A stretch of DNA of 64,000 nucleotides, from the NCBI GenBank assembly GCA_014898415.1, contig RCTD01000018.1:997001-1061000 (forward strand). Reading direction: 5' to 3'. The notes under the pieces are model-generated. The model was not told the origin of the DNA and searched no databases. It saw nothing but the letters and a program-made list of their open reading frames with translations. The position numbers and the translations under genes are program-made. Within the stretch, counting starts at the first letter, position 1. Each line of letters begins with the position of its first letter. Below, piece by piece: positions 21,231 to 39,957 of this stretch. The DNA is from Stromatinia cepivora (lineage: Eukaryota > Ascomycota > Leotiomycetes > Helotiales > Sclerotiniaceae).

Positions 21231-24200
21231 CTAAGAAAGAAGTTCCTTAATATCCTCAATTCGCTGTAATTTCTTTTCCTCATCACTCATCATACCCAGC
21301 GAACTCGCACTATCCAGCAGCCATTAGCATCACATTTCCATATCATACAAGCACAACAAGAACAAAGAAAAAGGAAGGGAGAAAAGAACCACAAAACTCA
21401 CATAAACCTCTTCCTCTCCTGCACTCTCAACATCCGTTCCTCCACACTTCCCTTAACAATGAACCTCTTAACGAGCACCTCATCCACTTGACCCATTCGA
21501 TGAACACGATCAATAGCCTGCGCCTCAACCGCAAAACTCCACCACGGATCCATCATAAAAACTCTTTTCGCCATTGTCAAATTAAGACCTACACCGCCCG
21601 CTCTCAAACTAAGGAGGAGTACTACACCTTTTTCACTATTTTTGAATTGTGTAAGGACTGCCGCTCGAGCTTTTTGAGCCATGGATCCATCGAGACGGAG
21701 GAAAGGGATTGAGGAACGAGTTAGAGCTGGTTCGATTAGAGAGAGGAAGGAAGTAAATTGGCTGAAGACAACGGATTTTGTAGATGGGGATTCTTTGCGG
21801 AGAGTTTTGAGGTGGGTTAATAGAGCTGCGATTTTAGCGGATCCGTTTGAGCCGATTCGTTGGAGACTTATTTTTGGTTTTCCGTTTTTGCTTTCTGGAT
21901 GGTCTTCATCTTTTACTACTTCGAAGATATCATGTGAGTTGAGGAGTTCACGACAGCTGAAACAGCGAGGCGATTCGCCTTTGTCGGTTTGATATTTGAT
22001 GTAATCTAGTAGACATTTCTTGCAGGCTGAATGCCAGCATCCAGTGACGGTCTGTTCGATCATCGGTTCTTCAGAACAGATGGGACATTCGTTTTCAGCT
22101 TCATCGCGGATTTGCTCGAGAACGTGCGCGCCGAAGATATTGGTATCGACTGCTTCTTCGTTAAGTTTGAATCGCTCGATGAGGTTTTGAAGATCCATAT
22201 CGTCTGAGAGACCACTTGCGGCGTTTGCCGCTTCAGCGGCATCTTCTTCATCTGCTACTAAAGTTTGGTTGCGGGTTAGAATGGGATGACAGCATGATTG
22301 GCGAAGTCGGAGGATTTGTGCAAATATACTGGTATAGGCTTTGAGAACTGTGCCTGCTTCGATATTTGCTGAGAAGGTACGTTTAGCTCTCGTGAAGATG
22401 TGATCATAAACTTCGCGTTCGGGTTCTGATAGCTCGATTTCGACGATATCGATAGTCTTCTTTGGTAGAGGAACTAAAGCTTCACCGTTTGGTGTTTTCA
22501 TATCTTTTGTTCGACGAAGTACTAGAGGTTCAAGGACTGTCTGAACGACGTCCAGGGCACGCATAAACTCTTTGGATTCGAATGGGATTGTGATAAATGT
22601 TTTCCAAAAGGAGAAATTACTCCAAGGTTCCACTCTTAGGAATCGGACCAAGCTGAAAAGATCTTCTAATCGATTAACGATAGGTGTACCAGTAAGTGCC
22701 CATCGATGCTCGGCAGCAATTTCATAGCCTGGAAAATTTAGTTAGTATAATGATGCTAGAATCTTAAGAATAGAAGCCAATGGCCATTATGCTTGGGGTG
22801 CTAAAATGTGTCCAAGCTAACTTACATGCTTTCGCCGTTTTGGACTGTCTGTTTTTGATATGATGGGCTTCGTCCAAAATCACCCGAAAGAATGAAAGGG
22901 AAAATAAACCTCCATGACCGCCTCTATCGCCGTTCCTAGCAGTAACCTGATTGAATTCGGATAAAATAACGCCGTAACTCGTAATAACAACATTAGGAGC
23001 CGATGTCGCATTAGCCTCACAACAAAGAGCCTGGAGATTTGCTGTTTTATCACTACCATAGTAAACAATACTCTTCATAGTTCCATCCCTAGAAGCATTT
23101 TCGGCTTCACTTTGCCATTGAGCAAGAAGTGACATTGGTGCCACCACAAGAGTTGTGCAAGGAGCCCTTTCTACAGATGACGAATTGGCTGGAAGTCGAG
23201 GTAGACTATTCACAGATGTAGCTTTTGAGCGTTTCTCATCGAGTTGCATAGCCACATCAGATTTATTTGAGTGGATAAGACTCATCATCTCGATAGTCTT
23301 CCCAAGACCCATCTCATCGGCAAGAATGCCTCCGAGGCAATGTTGTTCTTGGAGAGGAAACTCCAAGGAAAGTGCTCCAGAATATGGGTTGACATAGAAT
23401 TTGTCTTGATCAGCCACCTGAATAACCTCCTTATCATCCATGTCCTTCGTAGGCCAAGCATATTCTTCCCATAGGGGATGCATCGAGGCTTCTCTCTTAT
23501 TATCTTTCTCATCGCGTTCCTTCGCCATCATCCAATATAATGCTTGCTTTTGATATGGTCGTAAATCCATCGCAAAACTTTCTGCTGGCTCAGCCTCAGG
23601 AGCATTGAAATCAAAGGATTGAGCTTTGCTGTATAAAGTGTCAAGCTGATCTTGCTCAAGCTCCTTTCCCTCCTCTGCTTCTTCAGATGGAGGAGTCGAG
23701 GCACCCGAATCAGGAACCTTCGATTCGTCTTTATCATAATGTTCAGCTGCCTCCGCAGCACTAAGAAGCCCCTGACGTTTATGCTTCGCTGTTGCTTCAT
23801 TCGTTTGCGTGGGAAGCAGATTAATCTCCTCGAATAATTTTACCAACGCAACCTGACGTAACCTTAACTCCTTCTCTTCAGAACTTTCTTTCTCTTCAAA
23901 AAGACCAGTAGTTCGATTATCCGGTGCCTGAAAACCGCGATCTTCGAAAGCAGTCCTTAATAATGAGCATCGGAGTTGGAGAAAGACAGTATCATTGGTA
24001 CGAATTCTTTCTGGTGCATATACACATGTACCCTCAAACTTGCATATCCTTTGATCAATTAAGGTAGAAACCCAGTTTGCGGTTTCCCGCGGAAGACGGC
24101 CAACTTCAAAACCTTTCGAATTGGTAAAGCGTACAATGACATCGACACGCCGTGCTGCTGCACTATTAGGTTTTGGTAATGGTTGTGCGACCAATGTTTT

Positions 24201-24848
24201 GCCTTTCCCTCTTCCGGCGGGTGCCTTGGGCGGTTGTATCTTTTGACGTTCTATCCGCACAACTTCGCCATGCTTGATGAGATTTGTTCCACTCTTTGTA
24301 GCCCAGCCTCCAACCCCAAAAGCTCCTATATACCGGTATTCTGGCATGATTCGATGCGGTGAGACTGTTCTCGATGAGGCATTTGATTTTGGAGAGACTG
24401 GTTTGGAGCCGTTAACAGCACCGCCATTGGCAGACTTCATAAAAGAACTGACTGTTCTTTTGGAGTTCGACGAAGATCGATCGAGTCCCGAGACAATTGT
24501 AGACCGTTTCCAAGATCCATCAAAGTACATATTAACAGCCCTCTCGATATCATTTCCAGACGCTTCTCGTAGCCCTTTCAGTTCTTCTGAAGTAACTTTG
24601 TCGCCAATGAAGTTCTCAAACGTTTCCTGGTTGAATGTAGTCTGCGAATCTTCGACAAGAGTTCTCTCTTCTCCGACTGGGCCATCTTGGGGATCTTGTT
24701 CTGCGATTTTGTTTGTGGAACCCTCAATTGCTGGAGGCAGCGCGTCGATTTCGTCTGGTACATTTATCGCCTCCTGCCCTTGTGAAAACTCCAACCCCTC
24801 AGCCTTTTCTGTAAAGAATCTTCTTCTCTTTGCTGGAGGCCCCTCCAT
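21231..24848 (-). CDS. RAD5: RAD5-type SNF2 translocase / RING ubiquitin ligase
   Basis: Rad5 (HLTF family) acts in error-free post-replication repair, polyubiquitinating PCNA and reversing forks. Model (minus): exon 24848-22826, intron 22825-22729, exon 22728-21402, intron 21401-21310, exon 21309-21231, giving 1142 aa. In order: an N-terminal basic patch (PAKRRRFF), a UBA-like helix bundle near residues 80-110, a HIRAN domain from about residue 172 (YRYIGAFGVGGWATKSG) and SNF2 motif I ILADEMGLGKT. Next are DEAHHIKN, the RING finger (CPICSEEPMIEQTV...CWHSACKKC...PRCFSCR), motif V/VI QAIDRVHRMGQ and the tail SSLGMMSDEEKKLQRIEDI. Both introns are confirmed by restored family sequence (AKACYEIAAEHRWALTGTP; RKRFIASSLGMM). 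The frame opens 10 codons further upstream at 24878; the start at 24848 (MEGPPAKRRR) is preferred. Confidence 0.95.
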
Positions 24849-25218
24849 ATCTGCAAAAGCTATAAGAATGTCAGACAAACTAAATCTGTCATTTCAAATT
24901 GAAAACAAAACAAAAGCAACTGCAACTGCAACTGAGTAATATTCTACTGCTGATTTGATGGAAACGCGAAGTCACGCGATGGACGCGACAAGAAAATAAT
25001 TTAGAATTCAGTGACGTCGGGATAAGAAGTTAGGTAAGGTTATCTATCATCTTGCCCTTGTCGATTATTTTGTCAATGATTTCATTTCATCAATGATTTC
25101 ATTTCATCAATGATTCCTGTCAATGTATGTACCATGTAATCATTCAGCAGTCGATATTTCAAGGGAAGACAATATTTGCAGTCTATTCATGATCCAGTTA
25201 CTACAGGAATAAATTCTG
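24849..25218. promoter_or_regulatory. Divergent promoter RAD5 / NDUFAF6-like
   Basis: A 370-bp shared upstream region. It contains a CAATGATTTCATTTCAT repeat in about two and a half head-to-tail copies (about 25072-25125) and a CGCGAAGTCACGCGATGGACGCG stretch near 24964-24986. The latter resembles MluI-box-like (ACGCGT-type) sites of DNA-replication genes but has no exact ACGCGT. Confidence 0.5.
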
Positions 25219-26438
25219 ATGTACAAATCTCAAACTCTGCGACGGCTTCAAAGCCGTTCCAAGACATATATCAATTCGAGATGCGCCTATGCTACCACTC
25301 CTTATAGCACACCTGCACCATATGCCTCCAGGTTGACGGAAGAAGATATCAATCGGGCCAGGACATATTGTTCCAATCTTATCCAGTTAGTCCTGCGAGT
25401 TCTGTGAGTTCTTCAAAACCCCTATGTCTAATCGATCCTAGAAAATTTGATTCGCCATCATATACTCTACAGACCTTTATTCCTCCCTCAACGAGAGATG
25501 CCTACCTTTCCATTCGTGCTCTCAACATTGAATTAGCTCGAATACCAGATATTGTCTCGAATCCAACTGTCGGAGCACTACGGATGCAATTCTGGCGAGA
25601 TAATTTGAACCGAATATTTGCCAATACACCTCCAAAAGAACCTGTCGCTATTCTTCTACATCATGCGCTCACATCTCTTCAATCGCGATATGATGGAATC
25701 AGCACAAGTGTGATGAAAGGATGGTTCATGAAAGTCATCAATACGAGGGAGCAATATATGGATAATCGACCTTATACAAATATGGATGCCATTGAGATGT
25801 ATGCGGAGAATACATATTCTACATTAATGTACTTGACATTAGCAGCTTTACCTCTTCAATCTATGGCAGCAGATCATGTTGCAAGTCATATTGGTAAAGC
25901 GGCTGGAATTGCTGCAGTCTTAAGAGGTTTGCCTCTAATAGCATTTCCGCCACCACCCAATCATCATAGCAACAATGCGGCTTTTGGTGGTGCTCTTGGT
26001 GGTAATTCTGGAGTTCGTCAAGGTGCAGTTATACTACCATTAGATGTTATGGCAGAAGCTGGTGTCAAAGAAGAGGATGTTTTGAGGCACGGAGCGGAAG
26101 CTCCTGGTTTGAAAGATGCCATATTCACAGTTGCGACAAGAGCGAATGATCATTTGATCACCGCCAGGGAAATGTTGAAAAATCTCCAAGCAGGTAAAGA
26201 TGCAGGTCACGAATTTGAGCATCAAGGTGAGAATGGTCACTACTATGCAGAAAGTGAAAACACCGAAGTAAGCGATATAGAAAGAGGATTCGGCGTCTTC
26301 ATGCAAGCAGTTCCTGCGAGGTTATGGCTGGAGAAACTGGAAAAGCTGGATTTCGATATATTTAGGCCAGAGCTGCGGGCAAGAGAATGGAAGTTACCAT
26401 ACAAGGCATACTGGGCATATACTCGACGAAACCTTTGA
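25219..26438 (+). CDS. NDUFAF6: NDUFAF6-like mitochondrial complex I assembly factor (squalene/phytoene synthase fold), 387 aa
   Basis: Model: exon 25219-25385, intron 25386-25441 (GTTAGT...CCTAG), exon 25442-26438. The N-terminus is basic and hydroxylated without acidic residues (MYKSQTLRRLQSRSKTYINS), a typical mitochondrial presequence. The body has the trans-isoprenyl diphosphate synthase-like helical fold: RARTYCSNLIQKFDSP, RALNIELARIPD and GALRMQFWRDNLNRIF. It also contains a long variable insert (PPPNHHSNNAAFGGALGGN) and MQAVPARLWLEKLEKLDFDIF near the end. The Asp-rich catalytic motifs of true phytoene synthases are absent, as in NDUFAF6 proteins, which support complex I (ND1) assembly rather than prenyl synthesis. 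Confidence 0.88.
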
Positions 26439-26777
26439 TGTAATAGTATTCACAATGAAGATTTTAAACCAATGATTTTGATCCTGCTGGACCGAAATTC
26501 GTTGCTCAATTATCACTTATTGAAGTTCCAAGCATTTAAAGATGTCGTGAATCCAAGTCATATTTGCATTGACCTCAAAACTCCTGCAATGTGATTCTAC
26601 ACCCAGCCCCATTTTCGAAATTAATATCCAATCCAAATATCGACCTTGATAATGTCCATCATGGAGCTAATTATCCAATTCTTCGAAAAGCCCACCCTGT
26701 ATAGCTAGGTCAAAATAATCCTAATACCCCAAATCAACTATCCCATCCCAATTCCAACTCCCACTTCACACCCATCC
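26439..26777. other. Convergent 3' region
   Basis: A 339-bp spacer between two gene 3' ends, C/A-rich from 26700 to 26780. No gene is seen. Confidence 0.5.
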
Positions 26778-27086
26778 TCAGTACCTCCACCCAACCCCTA
26801 TCCTCTCACTCCCAGGCCCATACCTAGCATCTCTCTCTCCACATCTCCTATCCGCATACATTCCATTATTCCTACACTCCCACGAACAATACTCATTAAC
26901 ATACTTTGGATGAATATTCCAACGATTCGGCAAACATTCACGCGGGAGTTCGAAAGGAAGACCTGGTCGTGCTAATTCTCGCGGATCGTTGATGCGTGCT
27001 AGTTGTGCGTAGAGAAGGTAACAGTTGGATCCTGCGTGGAGTGTGCGGTGCCCGCACAGAGGTTCTATGCTCCAGTAATTACACAT
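26778..27086 (-). CDS. Small Cys-rich protein of unknown function, 102 aa
   Basis: A single-exon frame of 102 residues with seven Cys and several His in metal-site-like spacing: MCNYWSIEPLCGH at the start and EYCSWECRNNG, with another Cys in DRRCGERD, near the end. Short fungal proteins opening with a Met-Cys-aromatic stretch and CGH are, as I recall, common in ascomycetes and may bind zinc, but no function is known to me. There is no signal peptide, so it is probably intracellular. Confidence 0.6.
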   Translation of the reverse strand: MCNYWSIEPLCGHRTLHAGSNCYLLYAQLARINDPRELARPGLPFELPRECLPNRWNIHPKYVNEYCSWECRNNGMYADRRCGERDARYGPGSERIGVGWRY

Positions 27087-27860
27087 TCTTCTTGGGTTTT
27101 GTTTGGTTCAGGCGAGGTATGGAATCTGGAAACTGATAGCTGGAAGCTGGATAATGGATGGGGATGGAGGATGGAGATCAACTCGGATGGTAAGGGAGAT
27201 CACGATCACAGCTACAGTACAAGAAAAAGGAGACTTCGGGATACAAAGCTACATAAGTATATTTATACAGGAAACACAGGCATACATGAATTATGATTTC
27301 CTTCCAAAAGAGAAAACCCCTCATCAACCAATGTGACACAGTTGTTCTCTATAATATGAGTCTTCATTTGCTGTACGCAAAGATAACTCTGAGTTGTAAG
27401 GCGGTTCATCATCCCCGGATATTCAAACGAAGCACTTAGAATAGAAAATATCCCGATGACAAGCGAGAGATCGCGAGCAGATGGTAAATCCTCAAATCGG
27501 GATTTGACCATGGAATTGATTGTGAAAAGGTGATGTTGATGCTTGAGTTTGGTTACTTTTTGCAAACCTCAAACAGCTACACAAGAAGATGAGATGGTGG
27601 ATCCCGCGTCGGCTGTTTGTTAAGCCTCTGACTGTGAAGGAGATTGTTTCATGCAGGGTATGAAGGCAAAAAAGCGAAGATTGGGACGGGCAAAGAGGAT
27701 CTTTGTGTTACCCTGACCGGAAGAAATAGTTTGCTAAGGATGGGTCACGGGAAGCTATGATCATGCTCAACAATTTTCATAAACAATTTAGTACAATTCG
27801 AATGTTTCAATTTCCAACATATCTGGGTATAATGAAAAATGAGAAGATAGCACTTGAAAT
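27087..27860. other. Intergenic between small Cys-rich gene and PHO8
   Basis: About 0.77 kb. Short frames on both strands show no family resemblance, and no gene is supported. The right end is the 3' region of the alkaline phosphatase gene. Confidence 0.5.
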
Positions 27861-29777
27861 CTACTGTGGCAAGTTCTTCTTAAGTCTTTCCTCGTAATGT
27901 CCGAAATCCGGAACATCAGGCTTTGAGGCGACTGAGAGGCTTTGACCACTAGCCTTCTTGCTGTTTAGCTCTGTTGTGATTGCATCAACGTCGACATTGA
28001 GGTAATCCCTCAAAAATTTGCCAACCTCGATGTTCTCGTGGTTTCCACGAAGTACATCAGCACCATAACCATAGATGTTAACATCAACGGCAGAGTGACC
28101 GTGAGTTGACCAGCCGATTTGTGCTCTGCGGCTGATGATATCAGCAAAAGCATAAGCAGAAAGAGCCGGGTTGCTAATTATGAGGTCGATCTCTTCATCA
28201 CTTGCGTCCATGACTCCAAGCCCCCCCTCGACGAGTTCCTCTTTCACAAATCGCCTATACGCAGCTTCTCCTTCAGTAGATGACCCAGAGGAAGCAATAT
28301 GAGCCCGCAAAGCCCGAGAAAGATATTCTGAAGAATGGGAAGCATTCGCTAATACCTCGGGATACCATAAATATTGAGGGTATGAAGGATTGAGTTCTAA
28401 ATGTGATATTAGCAATAGGTCATGGCAATGAAGAACTGCTCTATTTTACGTCTTGCAACAGATAAACCTCCAGTCTCGTGGTCGCTCGTAGAAACAAGGG
28501 CACCTTCAGTGTCACTCTTGTCCAGAAAATTAATCACACTTTGGAAAGCTCGATCGTAGGCGAGTACTTCGTGAACTTGCGCAGCCTACGAACAACAGTC
28601 AGTCATGGTCCTTGTTGAGACAGGTCTTTCATCACTTCTTGTGAAATGATCAATTGAAACTTACTGGGTCATTGCCATGGCCAGCATGATCAATTCGACT
28701 ACCCTCGATCATAAGGAAGAATCCTTTATCGCTATCTTTTGTTGCAGCTTCGAGTGCGGTCAAAGCTGTTCTTGCCATTTCATCGAGAGAAGGGTAGACA
28801 TCATTCATGTTTCGTCTATCAAGCTCGAAAGGAACATCTGTGTCAGAAAAGAGGCCTAACAAAGGGAGCTTGACCTTTTTTCCGAGCTTCAACTTGTCGA
28901 ACTTATCTCTGGTATCGATGTATGTCCACCCATATCTGTCTTGCGCCAATTTGGTGACATCGCGACTATCAGCTCTGCAACTCGATTCTGATGTATTGGG
29001 TAAGAAGTGACAGCGTCCACCACCTAACATCAAATCAACAACTCGATGCCCAAGAGGGTGCTCGCCAACCTCCTGTAAAGCTATCGAGTCCTCCTGCAAT
29101 CGATAATCAACGTGCGAGGCAAAGCAAGCGGGAGTCGCATCCGTTATATCTGTTGTAACAACCACTGTGGAAGTTAGCATTTCGATGGTTCTCTGAATTA
29201 ATTTGGTACTTTGTCACATACAGCCCGTTATATAGCCAGCCCTCTTCGCAGCTTCAAGTACAGTGCCGCAAGGGCTATGATCTGGCAACATAGAAATAGC
29301 ACCGTTATAGCTTTTCCTTCCACAACTGAATGCTGTAGCTCCTGCTGCACTGTCTGTGACAAGACTGCTGCTTGACCTCGTACGCGATGATCCGATGAAA
29401 TGTTGATCGAGTTGGAGAATATCATTGATGGGTAAATCCCCTTGAAATTGTCGGAAGCTTCTCGTCAAGCTCAAAGATGCCGGGCCCATTCCATCACTCA
29501 CCATGAAAATGAGATTGCGCTTCCCATTTTGTTTCGTCTTCTTCGGGGTTTGTTGGCTTTGCGATAATAGAACGCCTAGTACGATGACAGCGACAGTAGC
29601 GACAACAGCCCAAGTAAAGAGCCCGATCTCTCGCCAGAATCCAGGTCTCTTCGCTTCGTAGGAATCCTTTCTTCGATTACCAAGAAGGGCATCGTCTTCG
29701 GCAGCAGCTCTTTCTTCGGAATTAGAGGAAGAAGGTCGCCCTGACGCGAACAGCGGGCTGTTATTATTCGGCGCCAT
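27861..29777 (-). CDS. PHO8: Vacuolar-type alkaline phosphatase, 575 aa
   Basis: Model (minus): exon 29777-29222, intron 29221-29165, exon 29164-28665, intron 28664-28586, exon 28585-28450, intron 28449-28397, exon 28396-27861. The frame is continuous. It is a type II membrane protein with a cytosolic tail, one transmembrane helix (about residues 51-71, IGLFTWAVVATVAVIVLGVL) and a lumenal enzyme. Metal ligand Asp95 lies in FMVSDGMGPASL. The phosphorylated nucleophile is Ser143 in VTDSAAGATAF. Further metal ligands lie in SRIDHAGHGNDP, STSDHETGGLS and GWSTHGHSAVDV. The joins restore GYITGLVVTTDITDATPA and SVARQLNPSYPQYLW. By homology with yeast Pho8 it removes phosphate from small metabolites in the vacuole. 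Confidence 0.95.
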
Positions 29778-30751
29778 TGATTATTGCGCTGAGAGTATTA
29801 GGTTGTAGTATGTACAAGTAGAATCTATCTATGGTTGAAAAATATAAATTCGCGGACAGGAAACTACAGCTGGGATTGGCAACTTGATGTTGGCAACCTG
29901 GTTATGAGACAGAGCTCACGCGGCAGGGGCAATGAGTCAACGCGCTGTTTTGTCTGGGCAACCGGTGTACAAGGAGTGTCAGACATTCGAAATCCGAGTC
30001 AGGACATGATTATTCAGTTTCCGAGAATCTGCTGAAGAGAACAATACCTACTAGGTACCTGATAAGACTCAATCTTAATAAAATTTTGTGATCGGTGAGA
30101 CAGTTATTGAAATTTATGCGATGGGAATAATCAGCTTGATACTTCGGATGGTAGTCCCTTTTTTCGAGCGCCACCATTCGGATTATAATTCCGAGGGGAA
30201 ACATGATGATTTTTGGTATCTTTGGGATTTAGGCATTTGGAAAGCGATCTATACCAACATTCATGACTAGATTTACTGTATTGGGATTTGCGACATAAAT
30301 TATGCAGAATAGGGCTGTTCGAATCAACCTGATATCACGATACCACAAATTGAAGGTCAAATAGGCTGCTGGGCTGGATTCAAGGGTCTATCATAGATCG
30401 ATATTGGAAATGTACATCTTCCCGGATGCCTGGCTTGTCGAATGGAATTAATGATGGGATGAAACAACCGGCTCACGTACTCCTAGAGAATGTCGAAAAT
30501 TGTCTTAGCAAGATCTTCATAATTGCTCGAAAACCCTGATCATTTGTCTGCTTCACTAACCGGTGAAGAGATCCAAATTGAACTCCATTCACTTTGCGCA
30601 TTCTGACGCCAACCTCACAATGGACAAGCACTCAGTATAAGTCGAAGCTCATGAATTTCGTGGAAGCCCTGAGATTTATACAGCTATTTCCTGCTGCGAT
30701 TCATCCAGCCTTCCCAGTCGAACACCAAAGGACCCAGAACTAATCAACCGC
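29778..30751. other. Intergenic between PHO8 and RPL34
   Basis: Nearly 1 kb with no gene recognised. It holds the PHO8 upstream region and the 3' region of the ribosomal-protein gene. Confidence 0.5.
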
Positions 30752-31362
30752 TTAACGCTTCTTTTGTTGAGACTCCTTGAGAACCTTCTTGACAATCTTC
30801 TGCTCCTCGATCAAGAAAGCTCTGACGATGCGATCTCTAACGCAGTTGGCACATCTTGATCCTCCGTAGGCACGTTGCACGGTCTTCTTTGGGCGGGAGA
30901 TTTGGGAGTATTCGCGGGGTCGGAGAGCTGGGATCTATAGAAAATTAATTAGCATTTCGATCACCATTTATGTGACCAAATATCCATCATAATAAAGTGT
31001 CGCAGCTGAGAGCCCGGAACCCATATATCGGCGATCGCTAAGTAACAATTGGATATATAGATAGATTGCCTCGCGCTTGTATTCTCCATTGCTGAGCCAC
31101 TTTCGAGTTTTTCGCTTTTCCTTGCAAACCATCAAGAAATATTAACTTACACCTGGCAACTTGATTCCGCAGTCACCGCACTTTGGTGCAGTACCGGCCT
31201 TCTTGATGTGGAGGTAACGAAGCTCGCCGCCGGGAGTCTTAACAACTCTGACCTTGTTGGATCGAGTGTTGTATCTATTTTAATCAATATATGGCTTTTC
31301 CAACAATAGATAATTGAGACTCACGGGTTTCGGCGTCTGTAGGTCAATCTGTTGGACGACAT
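30752..31362 (-). CDS. RPL34: 60S ribosomal protein eL34, 114 aa
   Basis: Model (minus): exon 31362-31325, intron 31324-31275, exon 31274-31151, intron 31150-30935, exon 30934-30752. The joined protein starts [20 protein letters not shown] and includes the zinc-binding pair [12 protein letters not shown] and, later, SRCANCV. It ends in a basic tail. All of this is diagnostic of eL34, a cytosolic large-subunit component near the exit region. The first exon has only 38 coding bases. An in-frame upstream ATG at 31521 would add a non-conserved 53-residue extension and is rejected. The 216-nt second intron is long for this genome. Confidence 0.96.
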
Positions 31363-31750
31363 ATTGGCGAATTTCTGGTTCGGTGGTCGATTGAAGTCGT
31401 TGGTGTTGTCGATGGATCTTGAGTTTTCAATCAATTTTGAAAAACTCTGGGTGCGTCGATATTTCGCTAGAGCTATTGCGAATATGGTTAGACCAAGAAA
31501 TTGAAGTTTATGGTGCCTCATACTTACATAATCGAGATATTCAGGCAGCTAACTAAAATAAGGATTTATCGAATGGGTGCGCTAGCGGGCCTTACCATGA
31601 GCTCCCTCCGAGTAGTGTTAAAATTTATCTGAACGCGCTCGCGATTGTCAACATACCCGTCCACTTTATATCCATCAACAATAAAGTGAAGTTTCATTCA
31701 GAAGGGGAATTTTTGATGGGATTTGGGACTCGGTACCCAAGACATTAAAA
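31363..31750. promoter_or_regulatory. Divergent promoter RPL34 / PRP8
   Basis: A 388-bp shared upstream region between two highly expressed-type genes. The left part is the eL34 leader. No named site can be assigned with confidence. Confidence 0.5.
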
Positions 31751-39170
<7,420 letters not shown>

Positions 39171-39534
39171 AATAATGATCCTAAAGGATATGAAAAAAAG
39201 AGAAGCGGGATGTTATTGGAAGATTGGACTGGGAGGATGAATTAATCAGCGTGCATCTGTATTCAATTAGGATGGGCACTGGGCGTTTGATGCGGAGTGC
39301 GCATTGTAACAATGTAATTTTTGTAGATGAATAATATGGTAGCAAAATGAAATGAAATCGATTATGCCACAATGATACCTACCTCCTGCATGTTAATTTG
39401 AGGATTCGGGATTTCCGCAAACGTCCCCTCATTTGAATTGAATGTCCAAAAAATCAACGTCAACGCCCAACACCGGATGAATATTCCATCCTCATCGGAA
39501 TAATTAAAACCCAAACTCACCCTAGCACGTTACA
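39171..39534. other. 3' region of PRP8
   Basis: 364 bp between the PRP8 stop and the MITE. No gene is seen. Confidence 0.5.
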
Positions 39535-39957
39535 TACGGAGGTTGATGGGGTAAGTATTGTAAGACACACCAAAAAATGACCGTGCTTGGTTCCACAGAC
39601 AGGGGCTTTGACCAATAATATCATTACGCTGATTGAAAATTTGTATGGTGAAATCTAAGTGATTAAAGTATTGTAAATTCTCAATTATTTATTCAAAATC
39701 ATTCAAAATCATTCAAAATCATTCAAAATCATTAATTTTTTATTCAAAAATCTATTCTAAAGTTATTAAAAGAGGTTATATCAATTTTAAAAATTTCAAA
39801 ATCATCAAATTATTGCAAAATACAATCAAAATTCGAAATTTGAAGAGAGAACAGCTTAATATCTATTCAAATTGTTTAAAGCAGCATCAAAAGACAGGAA
39901 AAACAGCGATATGTGGGTAAAAAATGTCTTACAATACTTACCCCATCAACCTCCGTA
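39535..39957 (-). mobile_element. 423-bp MITE, copy 2 (TA target site)
   Basis: The same element as at 19224-19646 but inverted and of identical length. Its TIRs are intact, with TA on both sides. Relative to copy 1 it carries four tandem CATTCAAAAT-type decamers where copy 1 has two changed ones. All 14 differences between copies are C/T or G/A, and there are no indels. Confidence 0.93.

Noticed and set aside
30935..31150. Possible intronic snoRNA in the 216-nt RPL34 intron
   Set aside because: Ribosomal-protein introns often host snoRNAs, but no convincing C/D box pair or H/ACA layout was seen.
31363..31521. N-terminal extension of eL34 from the ATG at 31521
   Set aside because: The extra 53 residues are not part of eL34, and the conserved start [11 protein letters not shown] is at 31362.
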